DNA of 64,000 nucleotides from JAAOIF01 sp965206195 (GCA_965206195.1 CBDBIZ010000011.1:1364001-1428000), one strand, 5' to 3'; counted from the stretch's first letter, positions 26,861 to 35,933 are shown. Notes: generated from the sequence alone by a model not told the origin. Numbers and translations: made by a program.

Positions 26861-28282
26861 ATGAACAAAATGAACCGCTTGCTATTGATTGGTAGTGTTG
26901 CTCTTTTGGGCTTGAGTGCTTGTGGCAGTAGTGAAACAACTACTAGTTCACCATCAAGCGAACGTTTTTTATTCACCAGTAGTAATGCCACCGCTGGCAA
27001 TCGTATTGTTACCCTAGAGATTAATAGTGATGGCTCACTCACAGAAATTGATCAAGATGCTAATATGCCAGGCGTTCAAGCCTCACCTACAGGCGGATTT
27101 GGCGACTCTGCAGAGGGTGATTTTGATGGACAAGAGTCCCTACATATTATTGGTAATTACCTGCTGGCTGTTAATGCAGGTGCTAATTTTATTGACAATG
27201 GCTCGATTTCAGTTTTTAGTATTAATAACACAGGTGCTTTAACCCGGGTAGATCAAAACCCTGCCAATAGTGCAATTGATAATATCGATTCGGGCGGTAT
27301 TCGCCCTGTTAGTATTAGCTCAGTTGACAGAGATGGGGTGACTTGGGTATTGGTTGCCAATCAACATTCTAATCCACACTTTGGGGTTGATGCTAATGAG
27401 ATACTTGATTCTAATGGCAATGCTGCGACCATTGTTACTAGCGCTGATCGTAATATTCATGCTTTTACCTTTAGTGATGGTGTACTAAGTTCTATTGGCA
27501 CGGTTGCCACTTATGATGATGGACAATGGGGTGGGCCTGCAACTGTTGCTTTTAGTCCAAATGGCGATAAAGTCGCAGTCAGCACTTGGGGCGTAGCGCA
27601 GTTTGGTGCAGGTATTACTACCACCAGCGCCGTACAAGGAGAGAGTCGCGTTTATTTTTACGATGTTACTTATGACCCAACAACACCTGCACTGACTTTG
27701 GCTGCTGCAGGTATTTTTGAGCAAGAGGGAATTTCTGGTAGTATCGGTCTATCGTGGAATCCAGACAGTGATAGCGTTTTTGTGGCGAATTTCAATTTAG
27801 ATGCGAATACTGATTTGCAAAACGGCGTGACGGTATTAGATGCCAATGGGGCTACAGGTGCTAATACATTTGACACTGTTTTATTTAGTGCAGGTATAGG
27901 AGATGGCACAAATGGTAATGAAGTGTGTTGGACTTGGCTATCGCCTGATGGTATGCGCCTGTACACCGCAAGTTTTGCCAGCAATAAAGTTACCTACTTT
28001 AATGTTGATACCACCACACAACAGATTACTTTTAATCAATCGATTACTCGCATATTACAAACCAATGCGCCAGACACCAAGGATATTTTTATTCCAAAAA
28101 ACGGGCGAAATTTATATGTTTCTGGAGCGTTAGAGACGCATACCATTTCATTGTTTGAGATTGATAATTCTGGCATGTTATCAGAAAATGATGCAGCTTA
28201 TACAGTGCCCTCAGCACTGGACGCAAATGGCGCAAATGTTGATAAGAATGTGCAAGCATTTTTAGGATTGGTAGGTTACTAA
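26861..28282 (+). CDS. Beta-propeller lipoprotein (lactonase/YncE-like)
   Basis: A 473-residue predicted lipoprotein. The signal peptide ends in LSAC with Cys at about residue 21, followed by a Ser/Thr linker. The body shows propeller blade motifs: RFLFTSSNATAGNRIVTLEI, GNYLLAVNAGANFIDNGSISVF, VAFSPNGDKVAVSTW, IGLSWNPDSDSVFVANF, WTWLSPDGMRLYTASFASN and NGRNLYVSGALETHTISLFEI. These resemble the lactonase/6-phosphogluconolactonase seven-bladed fold. It is periplasmic or surface-anchored rather than the cytosolic enzyme, so a sugar-lactonase role is doubtful. An independent promoter is likely, given the 281 bp gap upstream. Confidence 0.75.
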   Translation: MNKMNRLLLIGSVALLGLSACGSSETTTSSPSSERFLFTSSNATAGNRIVTLEINSDGSLTEIDQDANMPGVQASPTGGFGDSAEGDFDGQESLHIIGNYLLAVNAGANFIDNGSISVFSINNTGALTRVDQNPANSAIDNIDSGGIRPVSISSVDRDGVTWVLVANQHSNPHFGVDANEILDSNGNAATIVTSADRNIHAFTFSDGVLSSIGTVATYDDGQWGGPATVAFSPNGDKVAVSTWGVAQFGAGITTTSAVQGESRVYFYDVTYDPTTPALTLAAAGIFEQEGISGSIGLSWNPDSDSVFVANFNLDANTDLQNGVTVLDANGATGANTFDTVLFSAGIGDGTNGNEVCWTWLSPDGMRLYTASFASNKVTYFNVDTTTQQITFNQSITRILQTNAPDTKDIFIPKNGRNLYVSGALETHTISLFEIDNSGMLSENDAAYTVPSALDANGANVDKNVQAFLGLVGY

Positions 28283-28367
28283 TAATCGACTAAATCAAGT
28301 AAGATTAGTTGTTGAATTAATGTTGGTAACACAGATTTGATTTTTTTGATTTTGTTGAACTGATATA

Positions 28368-28400
28368 AAACAGCACTCACTGGGCGCTGTTTGTTATTTT
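28368..28400. terminator. Candidate bidirectional terminator
   Basis: AAACAGC (28368-28374) can pair with GCTGTTT (28386-28392) across an 11-base loop, followed by GTTATTTT. It lies between the convergent propeller gene and lipA. Confidence 0.4.
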
Positions 28401-28430
28401 CAGCCAACTAATTTACCCGTTGCTTGCAGC
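28396..28430 (-). repeat. Duplicate of the lipA 3' end
   Basis: 35 bp identical to 28461-28495, which encodes the LipA terminus LQATGKLVG and the stop. The copy lies 65 bp downstream of the gene end and codes for nothing by itself. Confidence 0.85.
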
Positions 28431-28464
28431 GGTAAAATGGTCTAGAATAACTAGCACGGGATTT

Positions 28465-29412
28465 TCAGCCAACTAATTTACCCGTTGCTTGCAGCTCAGC
28501 ATGATAAGATGAGCGCACCATCGGCCCGCTAGCCACTTGTGAAAAGCCTAACGTTAAAGCTATTTTTTTATATTTATCAAATTGCTCGGGGGTGATATAG
28601 GCTTCCACTGCTAAATGATGCCGACTGGGTTGCAGGTATTGTCCTAGTGTCAACATATCGACATCATGTGCTCTTAAATCTGAGAGTACCTCCAATACTT
28701 GCTGCTGATCTTCACCAACGCCTAACATGAGTCCAGATTTGGTGATAACTTGAGGATGTTGTTGTTTAAAAGAATGCAATAACTTGAGAGAATGGTGGTA
28801 ATTCGCGCCTGGACGCACTTTTGGATACAAACTGGGCACGGTTTCTAAATTGTGATTAAATACATCAGGTGGGCAAGTTTCAAACATCTTAAGTGCGACT
28901 TTCATTCGGCCTTTAAAATCTGGCGTGAGAATTTCAATTTTTACCTGTGGGGTAGTTGTGCGAATTGCGTCAATACAGCGCTTAAAATGAGCAGCACCGC
29001 CATCACGTAAATCATCCCTGTCAACCGAAGTAATAACTACATATTTGAGTGCCATTTTTTTTATCGTGTGCGCTAAATGCTGTGGTTCATCGCTATCTAA
29101 GGGTTTTGGTTTGCCATGTGCAACATCACAAAATGGACAGCGACGTGTGCAAATTTGCCCCATAATCATAAAGGTGGCAGTGCCATGATTAAAGCATTCG
29201 CCTAAATTAGGACATTGCGCTTCTTCACACACGGTAAATAATTTTTGCGCTCTCAAGGTTTTTTTAAGGCTATCAACTTTGGAGCCAGCAGGCAGTTTGA
29301 TACGAATCCAGCTTGGCTTTTTAATGGGCTTTGTGCGGGCATCAGGTTTAATTTTTAAACGCGATACTTTTGATTCACCTTTTAAGGCTTTAATTTCAAG
29401 TTCTTGTAACAT
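28465..29412 (-). CDS. lipA: Lipoyl synthase
   Basis: Radical SAM enzyme that inserts two sulfurs into protein-bound octanoyl groups. The 315 residues carry the auxiliary-cluster cysteines CEEAQCPNLGEC (near 62-73) and the radical SAM motif CTRRCPFCDVAHGKP. Also present are the MTLGQYLQPS-type MLTLGQYLQPSRHH and the C-terminal GPMVRSSYHA, whose terminal Ser binds the auxiliary cluster in this family. It overlaps lipB by 17 bp. Its last 35 bp are duplicated just downstream. Confidence 0.97.
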   Translation of the reverse strand: MLQELEIKALKGESKVSRLKIKPDARTKPIKKPSWIRIKLPAGSKVDSLKKTLRAQKLFTVCEEAQCPNLGECFNHGTATFMIMGQICTRRCPFCDVAHGKPKPLDSDEPQHLAHTIKKMALKYVVITSVDRDDLRDGGAAHFKRCIDAIRTTTPQVKIEILTPDFKGRMKVALKMFETCPPDVFNHNLETVPSLYPKVRPGANYHHSLKLLHSFKQQHPQVITKSGLMLGVGEDQQQVLEVLSDLRAHDVDMLTLGQYLQPSRHHLAVEAYITPEQFDKYKKIALTLGFSQVASGPMVRSSYHAELQATGKLVG

Positions 29413-30001
29413 GTTGAGTTAAAATTTGAGTAAGTTCATTGGCAATATTGTCTAGATGAACATTATCCGTTAAATCTGTGAGCTGTGTTACTTTCAAACC
29501 CTGATAACCACAAGGGTTAATTTGTTTGAAAGGGGATAAATTCATATCAATATTTAAGCTCAAACCGTGGTAAGTTTTCCCTTGTTTAACTTTTAACCCT
29601 AAGGCGGCAATTTTAGCACCATTAACGTACACGCCCGGTGCGCCAGGCTGTGTGTGGGACTTAATATTGTACTTGGATAACAATTGCATGATTGAATTTT
29701 CAAGTAAAGTCAGCATTTTTTTAACCCCAAACCCTAAATGCTTCAGGTCAATCAAGCAATAAATAATTAATTGTCCAGGACCATGATAAGTAATTTGCCC
29801 GCCTCGGTCGGTTTTTATCACTGGGATTTCATTTTTAAATAATAGGTGTTTGGCTGCGCCTGAGATGCCTTGGGTAAAAACACTGGGATGCTCAACAATC
29901 CATAATTCGTCTTCGGTATCGCGACCACGAGTGTTGGTAAAGTCGCGCATGGCTGCCAAAGTGAGTGAATAATCCTGCAAACCTAGTTTGATAGTTTTCA
30001 T
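29396..30001 (-). CDS. lipB: Octanoyltransferase LipB
   Basis: Transfers octanoate from ACP to lipoyl-domain proteins, providing the LipA substrate. The 201 residues contain TDRGGQITYHGPGQLIIY, the catalytic Lys region GAKIAALGLKV, and the catalytic Cys in NPCGYQGL. Its start overlaps the ybeD stop (ATGA) and its end overlaps lipA, so ybeD-lipB-lipA is a tightly coupled operon. Confidence 0.97.
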   Translation of the reverse strand: MKTIKLGLQDYSLTLAAMRDFTNTRGRDTEDELWIVEHPSVFTQGISGAAKHLLFKNEIPVIKTDRGGQITYHGPGQLIIYCLIDLKHLGFGVKKMLTLLENSIMQLLSKYNIKSHTQPGAPGVYVNGAKIAALGLKVKQGKTYHGLSLNIDMNLSPFKQINPCGYQGLKVTQLTDLTDNVHLDNIANELTQILTQHVTRT

Positions 30002-30276
30002 AAAACATAAGCAACTAATTCACAATCTTGCAAGTCTTGATTGATGGCGTCAAGTTGCGCTTTGCTGGTAGCAATAATACGAATGGTGAAAGAGGTATAA
30101 CTGCCTTTAGAACTGTGTTTCACACTGATTTGGCTTGGGCGCAGTTTATCACTATATTGTTCAATAATTGAGCAAATTTTAGGTTGTAATTCAACACAAT
30201 TTTTACCCATAACTTTGATTGGATAATCACAAGGAAAGTTAAATAATTCTTCAGCAGTAGGTCCAATGTTATTCAT
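29998..30276 (-). CDS. ybeD: YbeD-family (DUF493) protein
   Basis: A 92-residue protein with an ACT-like fold, conserved upstream of lipB in Proteobacteria. It has FPCDYPIKVMGKN near 14-26, SSKGSYTSFTIRIIATSKAQLDAI, and the C-terminal DLQDCELVAYVL, the last being diagnostic. A regulatory role in lipoylation is often suspected but unproven. It is the first gene of the lipoate operon, and its promoter must lie within 30277-30343, shared with the divergent MoxR gene. Confidence 0.93.
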   Translation of the reverse strand: MNNIGPTAEELFNFPCDYPIKVMGKNCVELQPKICSIIEQYSDKLRPSQISVKHSSKGSYTSFTIRIIATSKAQLDAINQDLQDCELVAYVL

Positions 30277-30343
30277 AGCAGTGGATTTTACGCATTACTT
30301 GTAAAGTTCATTGGGTAAAATAATTTATTTTTGCCTAAAAACT

Positions 30344-31384
30344 ATGCGTCCACAACAAGTTAGCACAATTCTTAACCAAGAGTTTGACAGTGTTTTACAA
30401 GGTCATCACACACCGGTGATGCTTTGGGGGGCACCAGGTATTGGCAAATCGCAAATTATTGCTCAAATAGCTGACAAGCATAAAATACCGATGATTGACA
30501 TTCGTCTTTCGCAAATGGAGCCAAGCGATTTACGCGGTATTCCGTTTAAAAATGGGGAATTAGTTGATTGGTCAATCCCTGCTTTATTGCCCAATGCAAA
30601 ACGTCATGGAAAACAAGGGATTTTATTTTTAGATGAAATTACCTCAGCACCGCCAAGTGTATCAGCGGCAGCTTATCAGCTGATTTTAGACCGTCGTTTG
30701 GGTGATTATAATGTACCTAAAGGCTGGGTGATTTTTGCAGCTGGCAACCGCCAAGGTGATAGAGGTATTACCTATTCCATGCCAGCACCGTTGGCGAATC
30801 GTTTTTCGCATTATCAACTAGATGTAAACTTGGACGATTGGGTAGCTTGGGCGTATAAAAATAATATTGATGAGCGTATTATCGGATTTTTACGCTATCG
30901 ACCAGAGCATTTATTTGAATTTGACTCAGCACAAAATCCTGTTGCATTTCCATCACCCAGAACTTGGGAATTTACCCATCGCGCGCTTCAAAAGTTTGAT
31001 GATAATTTAATATTATTTAGAAACGCTGCTAGTGCTTGTGTGGGTGAGGTAGCTGGTGTTGAGGTGGCAACTTTTATTGAGCATTTGGAAGATCTGCCAG
31101 ACCTTGATGCAATTATAAAAGGCGAGGTGGTCGCTATTCCAGATGCGATAGATTTGCAATACGCCATTTGTTCGGCTTTGGTAGGTAGAGCAATTAGCGT
31201 TAAAGACAGTAGTAGTGCTAAGCAAGTTTGGGGTAATATTCTTAATTTTGCACGTGATTTTCCACAATTAGAGCTCGGTGTGATGTTGGTATCAGACATG
31301 CAACGCGCGATAGGAGAGGATATTTTTAATATTCCTGAGTTTTCTAATTGGTCAAATAAGATTGCTGATGTGATGTTTGATTAG
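30344..31384 (+). CDS. MoxR-family AAA+ ATPase
   Basis: A 346-residue AAA+ ATPase with Walker A GAPGIGKSQI (near 29-38), Walker B GILFLDEITSA and sensor 1 FAAGNRQGDRG. The MoxR class acts as a chaperone that remodels or activates partners of the VWA type. The next gene, 18 bp away, encodes such a partner. I chose the ATG at 30344 over the TTG at 30311, which would prepend 11 residues unlike the family. A role in metal insertion or complex activation is inference. Confidence 0.88.
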   Translation: MRPQQVSTILNQEFDSVLQGHHTPVMLWGAPGIGKSQIIAQIADKHKIPMIDIRLSQMEPSDLRGIPFKNGELVDWSIPALLPNAKRHGKQGILFLDEITSAPPSVSAAAYQLILDRRLGDYNVPKGWVIFAAGNRQGDRGITYSMPAPLANRFSHYQLDVNLDDWVAWAYKNNIDERIIGFLRYRPEHLFEFDSAQNPVAFPSPRTWEFTHRALQKFDDNLILFRNAASACVGEVAGVEVATFIEHLEDLPDLDAIIKGEVVAIPDAIDLQYAICSALVGRAISVKDSSSAKQVWGNILNFARDFPQLELGVMLVSDMQRAIGEDIFNIPEFSNWSNKIADVMFD

Positions 31385-31402
31385 CTAAACTATCGATAAA
31401 AC

Positions 31403-32746
31403 ATGAGTACAGATTATCCAATATACAAAAGTGACAAATTAACACCTGAGCGGCAAATTAGAGTCGTAGCTGAGGATATTGTTCAGACAGAAACACAAAA
31501 ATTAAGTTCGCCAACAATTGATAAGGTTGTCAAAAAACTAACCAAAGCGCGTACACAACTAATCTTAGATAAACCTTTTTTGGGTAACTTAGTGTTGCGT
31601 TTGCCACTAAAAGCTGCAGATGCTTGGTGTAGAACCAGTGCAACTGACGCTAAAAACTTTTATTATAATCCTGAATTTATCAATTCACTTGACAATCATC
31701 AAATCAAGTTTGTGCTGATTCATGAAGCATTGCACTGCGCCTTAACGCATTTTGCGCGGCGTGGGAATCGAGTCAAACATAAATGGGATTTAGCCTGTGA
31801 TTTTGCCATTAACCCATTATTGGTTAAGGAGGGTTTTCACCCGCCGCTTGATGTGCCAATTTTTCGTCAATATGAGGGCATGATTGCCGAAGAAATCTAC
31901 CCAATGATTGATGACAATCTTAACCAACAGCCAATGGACCAGCATCTGTACGATGAGCATGCCAATGATGACTCTAAAGCGTCGGATGGCGAGCTACGTG
32001 AAGACCAACTGCAAAAACCAAATGAGCAACAAACAAATCCAAATAATAAACCCAATAAAGACAATAAAGGCAGCATTTCACGCTTGGCACAAAAGCCACC
32101 AGCCTTACAACCTGATGAGATGGATAAACTGGCAACCCAGTGGCAAAAAAATCTCGCATCTAGCGCACAACTGGCGCAACAGGCTGGCAAGTTGGATGGC
32201 GAATTTGCCAAACTAATTGATTTCTTTTTGCAGCCTCAAGTTTCATGGCGCTCACTTTTAGCACAATATATGTCAAGTTTAGCACGCGATGATTTTAGTT
32301 ATTCGCGCCCCTCACGCCGCCGTGGAGAGGCGATTTTGCCCTCATTAAAATCACACCAAATCGATATTACTGTGGCAATTGATACTTCTGGCTCAATTGC
32401 CCAAACAGAAATTGATGAATTTATCTCTGAGATTGATGCAATTAAAGCCAATATTCGTGCAGGCATCACTTTGATTGCTTGTGATGATAAGCTCTCTAGC
32501 AATTCCCCTTGGCATTTTGGTCCTTGGGATGAGTTGCAATTCCCTGTTTCGCTTGGCGGTGGAAAAGGTACTAATTTTAATCCAGTGTTCGATTACATTA
32601 ACTCACAAGATATACCAAGTGATGTGTTAATATACTTTACTGATGCTAAAGGTAAGTTTCCACAGTCTGAGCCTAATTACCCCGTTATGTGGTTAGTAAA
32701 AGGCAAAAAAAGCGTACCTTGGGGGTTGCGGATACAACTTAATTGA
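31403..32746 (+). CDS. VWA domain protein with putative metallopeptidase domain (DUF2201)
   Basis: A 447-residue protein in two parts. The N-terminal DUF2201_N domain has HExxH in HEALHCALTH (His107, Glu108, His111, and a further His116). A Gln/Asn/Lys-rich linker (about 180-240) follows. The C-terminal VWA-like domain has a MIDAS start AIDTSGSIA (Asp327) and a later YFTDAKGKFP. DUF2201 proteins occur next to MoxR ATPases. The peptidase activity is unproven in the family. It may serve as the client or adaptor of the upstream ATPase. Confidence 0.85.
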   Translation: MSTDYPIYKSDKLTPERQIRVVAEDIVQTETQKLSSPTIDKVVKKLTKARTQLILDKPFLGNLVLRLPLKAADAWCRTSATDAKNFYYNPEFINSLDNHQIKFVLIHEALHCALTHFARRGNRVKHKWDLACDFAINPLLVKEGFHPPLDVPIFRQYEGMIAEEIYPMIDDNLNQQPMDQHLYDEHANDDSKASDGELREDQLQKPNEQQTNPNNKPNKDNKGSISRLAQKPPALQPDEMDKLATQWQKNLASSAQLAQQAGKLDGEFAKLIDFFLQPQVSWRSLLAQYMSSLARDDFSYSRPSRRRGEAILPSLKSHQIDITVAIDTSGSIAQTEIDEFISEIDAIKANIRAGITLIACDDKLSSNSPWHFGPWDELQFPVSLGGGKGTNFNPVFDYINSQDIPSDVLIYFTDAKGKFPQSEPNYPVMWLVKGKKSVPWGLRIQLN

Positions 32747-32760
32747 CAAACGAGAAATTT

Positions 32761-33075
32761 ATGAGAGACTTTTCTGCCACTGAATTACAAAAATTTTTAG
32801 AAAATAATACCCCGTTGTTACTAGATGTGCGCGAACAATGGGAGTGGGATAAATGCCATTTTGAACATTCAACCTTATTGCCAATGGGGCAAATTATGGC
32901 AAATATCAAAACCCTCAACAAATCACAAGAAACGGTGATTATTTGCCATCATGGTGTTCGCTCGATGCGAGTGGCGCGTTATTTTGATTCGATTGGATTT
33001 GAGAATATTATCAATTTAGCAGGGGGTATTGACGCTTGGGCTAAGCAAGTAGATAATTCAATGCCTTTGTATTGA
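32761..33075 (+). CDS. Rhodanese-domain protein
   Basis: A single-domain rhodanese of 104 residues. The active-site loop CHHGVRS starts at Cys62, and LLLDVREQWEWDKCHFEHS and IINLAGGIDAWAKQVD are typical. It probably carries persulfide sulfur in the cytosol. I chose the ATG at 32761; an upstream TTG overlaps the VWA stop. The tight linkage to the MoxR-VWA pair suggests one transcript, possibly for sulfur delivery to the same target, which is inference. Confidence 0.9.
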   Translation: MRDFSATELQKFLENNTPLLLDVREQWEWDKCHFEHSTLLPMGQIMANIKTLNKSQETVIICHHGVRSMRVARYFDSIGFENIINLAGGIDAWAKQVDNSMPLY

Positions 33076-33138
33076 GGTCTGTAGATATTTATCTAAAGCT
33101 CTCCGTAATTAAGGGCAATGAAACTCGCTAAAAAAGCA

Positions 33139-33549
33139 TTAACGCCTATCCTCTTGATTGATTTGTTTCCACAAACTGCCAATAGCCAGTAGTGCTGGAA
33201 TAATAAGTAGCACCACTACCATTGGCACACTTGATTTAATGATTGCTACATTGAATGTATAGACGCTAATAATATCGAATATATCTGTTAATAATCTAAC
33301 CATTAATAGCGCTAAAAGCGCTCTGTGAGACTTGAGCAATAAAGCAACTATAATTCCTATGACTACCACTACATTTCTTGTAATGTAGAGTTGTGTAACA
33401 TAATTTAATTCGGCAACCTTTGGTATAAAATCACCTGGGTTCATGGCCGTACCTGCTGAGAAGAAAAGCACTAAAAATATTTGTATTAGTACAATGATCC
33501 ATACCCAAATAGGTAAGAATTTATTGCTTTGATTATTTTTGTCATTCAT
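33139..33549 (-). CDS. Small integral membrane protein, unknown function
   Basis: 136 residues with four hydrophobic segments (about 12-30, 52-68, 73-90 and 103-123) and polar ends. Motifs such as FSAGTAMNPGDFIP in the first loop and the short basic tail give no firm family. It stands alone between the convergent rhodanese gene and the ilvD unit, with a 237 bp gap (33550-33786) in which I see no gene. Confidence 0.65.
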   Translation of the reverse strand: MNDKNNQSNKFLPIWVWIIVLIQIFLVLFFSAGTAMNPGDFIPKVAELNYVTQLYITRNVVVVIGIIVALLLKSHRALLALLMVRLLTDIFDIISVYTFNVAIIKSSVPMVVVLLIIPALLAIGSLWKQINQEDRR

Positions 33550-33786
33550 TCTTAAAAGCCTCTATTGTTTAAATTATCCAGTTTCACCATAAAAAAGAAA
33601 AGAGATACAAACACAACTGGGTAGGTGTGAATACAAATTTGCACTCAAGGACGATTATACGTCATGTTAATGCTTCTGATACTGGTTTAGTAAACCGTCT
33701 CTAGTCAATAATAAAAATCATCTAATAGTTCATCTCTGTTCAAGGGACATAACAATCAAGTGCTGATGAACGTCTAAATTCAAGCG

Positions 33787-35451
33787 TTAATCAGTAATCG
33801 CACCTTTGGAAGCAGATTTTGCTAATTTTGCAAATTTAGCCAAAACGCCTTTAGTGTAATTAGGCTTAGGTTGTGTCCAGTTGGCTAGGCGCTTGTCAAT
33901 AATTGCCTGCTCGACTAATAATTCTAATACGTTATTTTCAGTGTCAATCAGGATGTCATCGCCATCTTCAATTACGGCTAATAGTCCACCTTCAAAGGCC
34001 TCAGGAGTAATATGACCTACTACAAAGCCGTGTGTGCCGCCTGAGAAACGCCCATCAGTAATCAGTGCTACTTCACTACCAAGTCCTTTACCCATTACTG
34101 CAGAAGTAGGGGCAAGCATTTCGCGCATACCTGGGCCACCTACAGGGCCTTCATAGCGAATTACAATCACGTCGCCTTTGACAATCTTATCATTCAAAAT
34201 TGCTACTAATGCTGCCTCTTCACGGCCAAAGCATTTGGCTTTGCCTTGAAAACGCAAGCCTTCTTTGCCAGTGATTTTTGCCACTGCGCCATCTTGTGCT
34301 AAATTACCCCGCAGGATACATAAGTGTGAGTCTTTTTTAAGCGGATTATCCAAGGCTTTAATAATATCTTGAGAAGCGGGATAAGGTTTAACGTCTGTTA
34401 GATTATCAGCCAAAGTTTTTCCAGTAACTGTCATGCAATCACCATGCAGTAAGCCAGCATCTAGTAGCATCTTCATCAACGGCAAGGTACCACCAATTTG
34501 TACCAATTCACTCATCATATATTTGCCTGATGGCTTGAGGTCGGCGAGCACAGGTACATTTTTGCCAATACGGGTAAAATCATCAATGCTTAAATTCACC
34601 CCAGCGGCATCTGCCATAGCAATTAGGTGTAATACAGCATTGGTAGAGCCCCCTAGAGTAATAATAACAGTAATGGCGTTTTCAAATGCTTTCAAGGTCA
34701 TGATGTCGTTTGGCTTGATGTCTTTTTCAAGTAAATTTAACACCGCCTTACCGGCACGAATACAATCGTTATTTTTGTCTGTCGAGATAGCGTCTTGTGC
34801 AGAAGAGTTGGGCAAACTCATGCCTAGTGCCTCAATAGCACTTGCCATAGTATTGGCAGTGTACATACCGCCACAAGAGCCAGCACCGGGAATGGCAGTT
34901 TGTTCGATATTTTCTAACTCAATTGCGTTAATTGCGTTGTTGGCATATTGACCCACTGCTTCAAACACACTGACCACATCGGTATGGTTTTTACCCGGCT
35001 GGATGGTGCCACCATACACAAAAATACCAGGGCGATTGAGCCGTGCCAAGCCAATGATACAACCCGGCATATTTTTATCACAACCGCCAATTGCCACCAC
35101 ACCATCAAAGCCTTGACAACCAACCACAGTTTCAATTGAATCAGCAATCACCTCGCGAGAAACCAGTGAATATTTCATGCCTTCTGAGCCCATAGAAATT
35201 CCATCAGAAATGGTGATGGTGTTAAAAATCACAGCCTTGCCGCCCGCAGAATCGACGCCAATTGAAGCCTTATCGGCAAGTTTATTAATATGTATATTGC
35301 ACGGTGTTACCATCGACCAAGTGCTAGCAATGCCTACCTGAGGCTTGCTAAAGTCTTTTTTTGTGAACCCGACTGGATAAAGCATAGCACGCGAAGGTGC
35401 ACGCTCATAACCATCAACGACTTGTGAAGAATATTTTCTAATATTGGACAT
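33787..35451 (-). CDS. ilvD: Dihydroxy-acid dehydratase
   Basis: Iron-sulfur dehydratase for the penultimate step of valine, isoleucine and pantothenate synthesis. The 554 residues show the cluster Cys of GGCDKNMPGC (near 122-131), GSCGGMYTANTMASA, and the C-terminal DGRFSGGTHGFVVGHITPEA, all conserved in IlvD. The gene is monocistronic, with GNAT-rnt divergent 44 bp away. No other ilv gene is nearby. Confidence 0.97.
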   Translation of the reverse strand: MSNIRKYSSQVVDGYERAPSRAMLYPVGFTKKDFSKPQVGIASTWSMVTPCNIHINKLADKASIGVDSAGGKAVIFNTITISDGISMGSEGMKYSLVSREVIADSIETVVGCQGFDGVVAIGGCDKNMPGCIIGLARLNRPGIFVYGGTIQPGKNHTDVVSVFEAVGQYANNAINAIELENIEQTAIPGAGSCGGMYTANTMASAIEALGMSLPNSSAQDAISTDKNNDCIRAGKAVLNLLEKDIKPNDIMTLKAFENAITVIITLGGSTNAVLHLIAMADAAGVNLSIDDFTRIGKNVPVLADLKPSGKYMMSELVQIGGTLPLMKMLLDAGLLHGDCMTVTGKTLADNLTDVKPYPASQDIIKALDNPLKKDSHLCILRGNLAQDGAVAKITGKEGLRFQGKAKCFGREEAALVAILNDKIVKGDVIVIRYEGPVGGPGMREMLAPTSAVMGKGLGSEVALITDGRFSGGTHGFVVGHITPEAFEGGLLAVIEDGDDILIDTENNVLELLVEQAIIDKRLANWTQPKPNYTKGVLAKFAKLAKSASKGAITD

Positions 35452-35495
35452 AAATGTGAGTTGGTTTATCTAAAAATGCTAAATTTTAGACTAAA

Positions 35496-35933
35496 ATGCC
35501 GATGTTTATGGATAAAGCTAAGCAAATTTTAGAATTGGTTACCCCTTTTGTTAAGGCGGGCAAAATATTACCTAGAACGTATGCACAAATTAATGGCAAT
35601 TTAGACGATTTTGTGTTGCTGTTCGACGATGATAAACTGATTGCTTGTGCAGGCTTGAAAGATTGTCAAGCGAGGAATATGGGTGAGATTTATTCCTTAG
35701 CAGTGGCTAAAGGTGCACAAAAATCTGGTTTTTCTACACAATTATTAGTCAAGGTTATGAACAAGGCAAAAACATTAAATTTTTCTAAGGTTTTTGCACT
35801 CAGTAAACACAATAAGCACTGGTTTATTAAGCAAGGCTTTGTGCAGATGGAAATTGCTGATTTGCCAACAAAGCGCCAAGTTTTATTTAACTATCAGCGT
35901 AATTCTTCAATATTTTTTAAAGGCGTAGAATGA
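35496..35933 (+). CDS. GNAT-family N-acetyltransferase
   Basis: A 145-residue acetyltransferase-fold protein. The acetyl-CoA region is IYSLAVAKGAQKSGFSTQLL (near 69-88), resembling but not exactly matching the usual QxxGxG/A. The middle GNLDDFVLLFDDDKLIACAGL and the end HWFIKQGFVQMEIADLP resemble the C-terminal domain of N-acetylglutamate synthase. It could act in arginine synthesis, but the amino-acid kinase part is missing and no arg gene is near. It overlaps rnt by 4 bp (ATGA). Confidence 0.8.
   Translation: MPMFMDKAKQILELVTPFVKAGKILPRTYAQINGNLDDFVLLFDDDKLIACAGLKDCQARNMGEIYSLAVAKGAQKSGFSTQLLVKVMNKAKTLNFSKVFALSKHNKHWFIKQGFVQMEIADLPTKRQVLFNYQRNSSIFFKGVE

Noticed and set aside
28396..28495. 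Two 35 bp repeats with a 30 bp spacer, CRISPR-like in size
   Set aside because: One copy is the coding 3' end of lipA, so this is a gene-tail duplication.
33684..33696. Operator-like palindrome GGTTTAGTAAACC
   Set aside because: It is a single short site far from a start codon, with no regulator gene nearby; chance is likely in AT-rich DNA.
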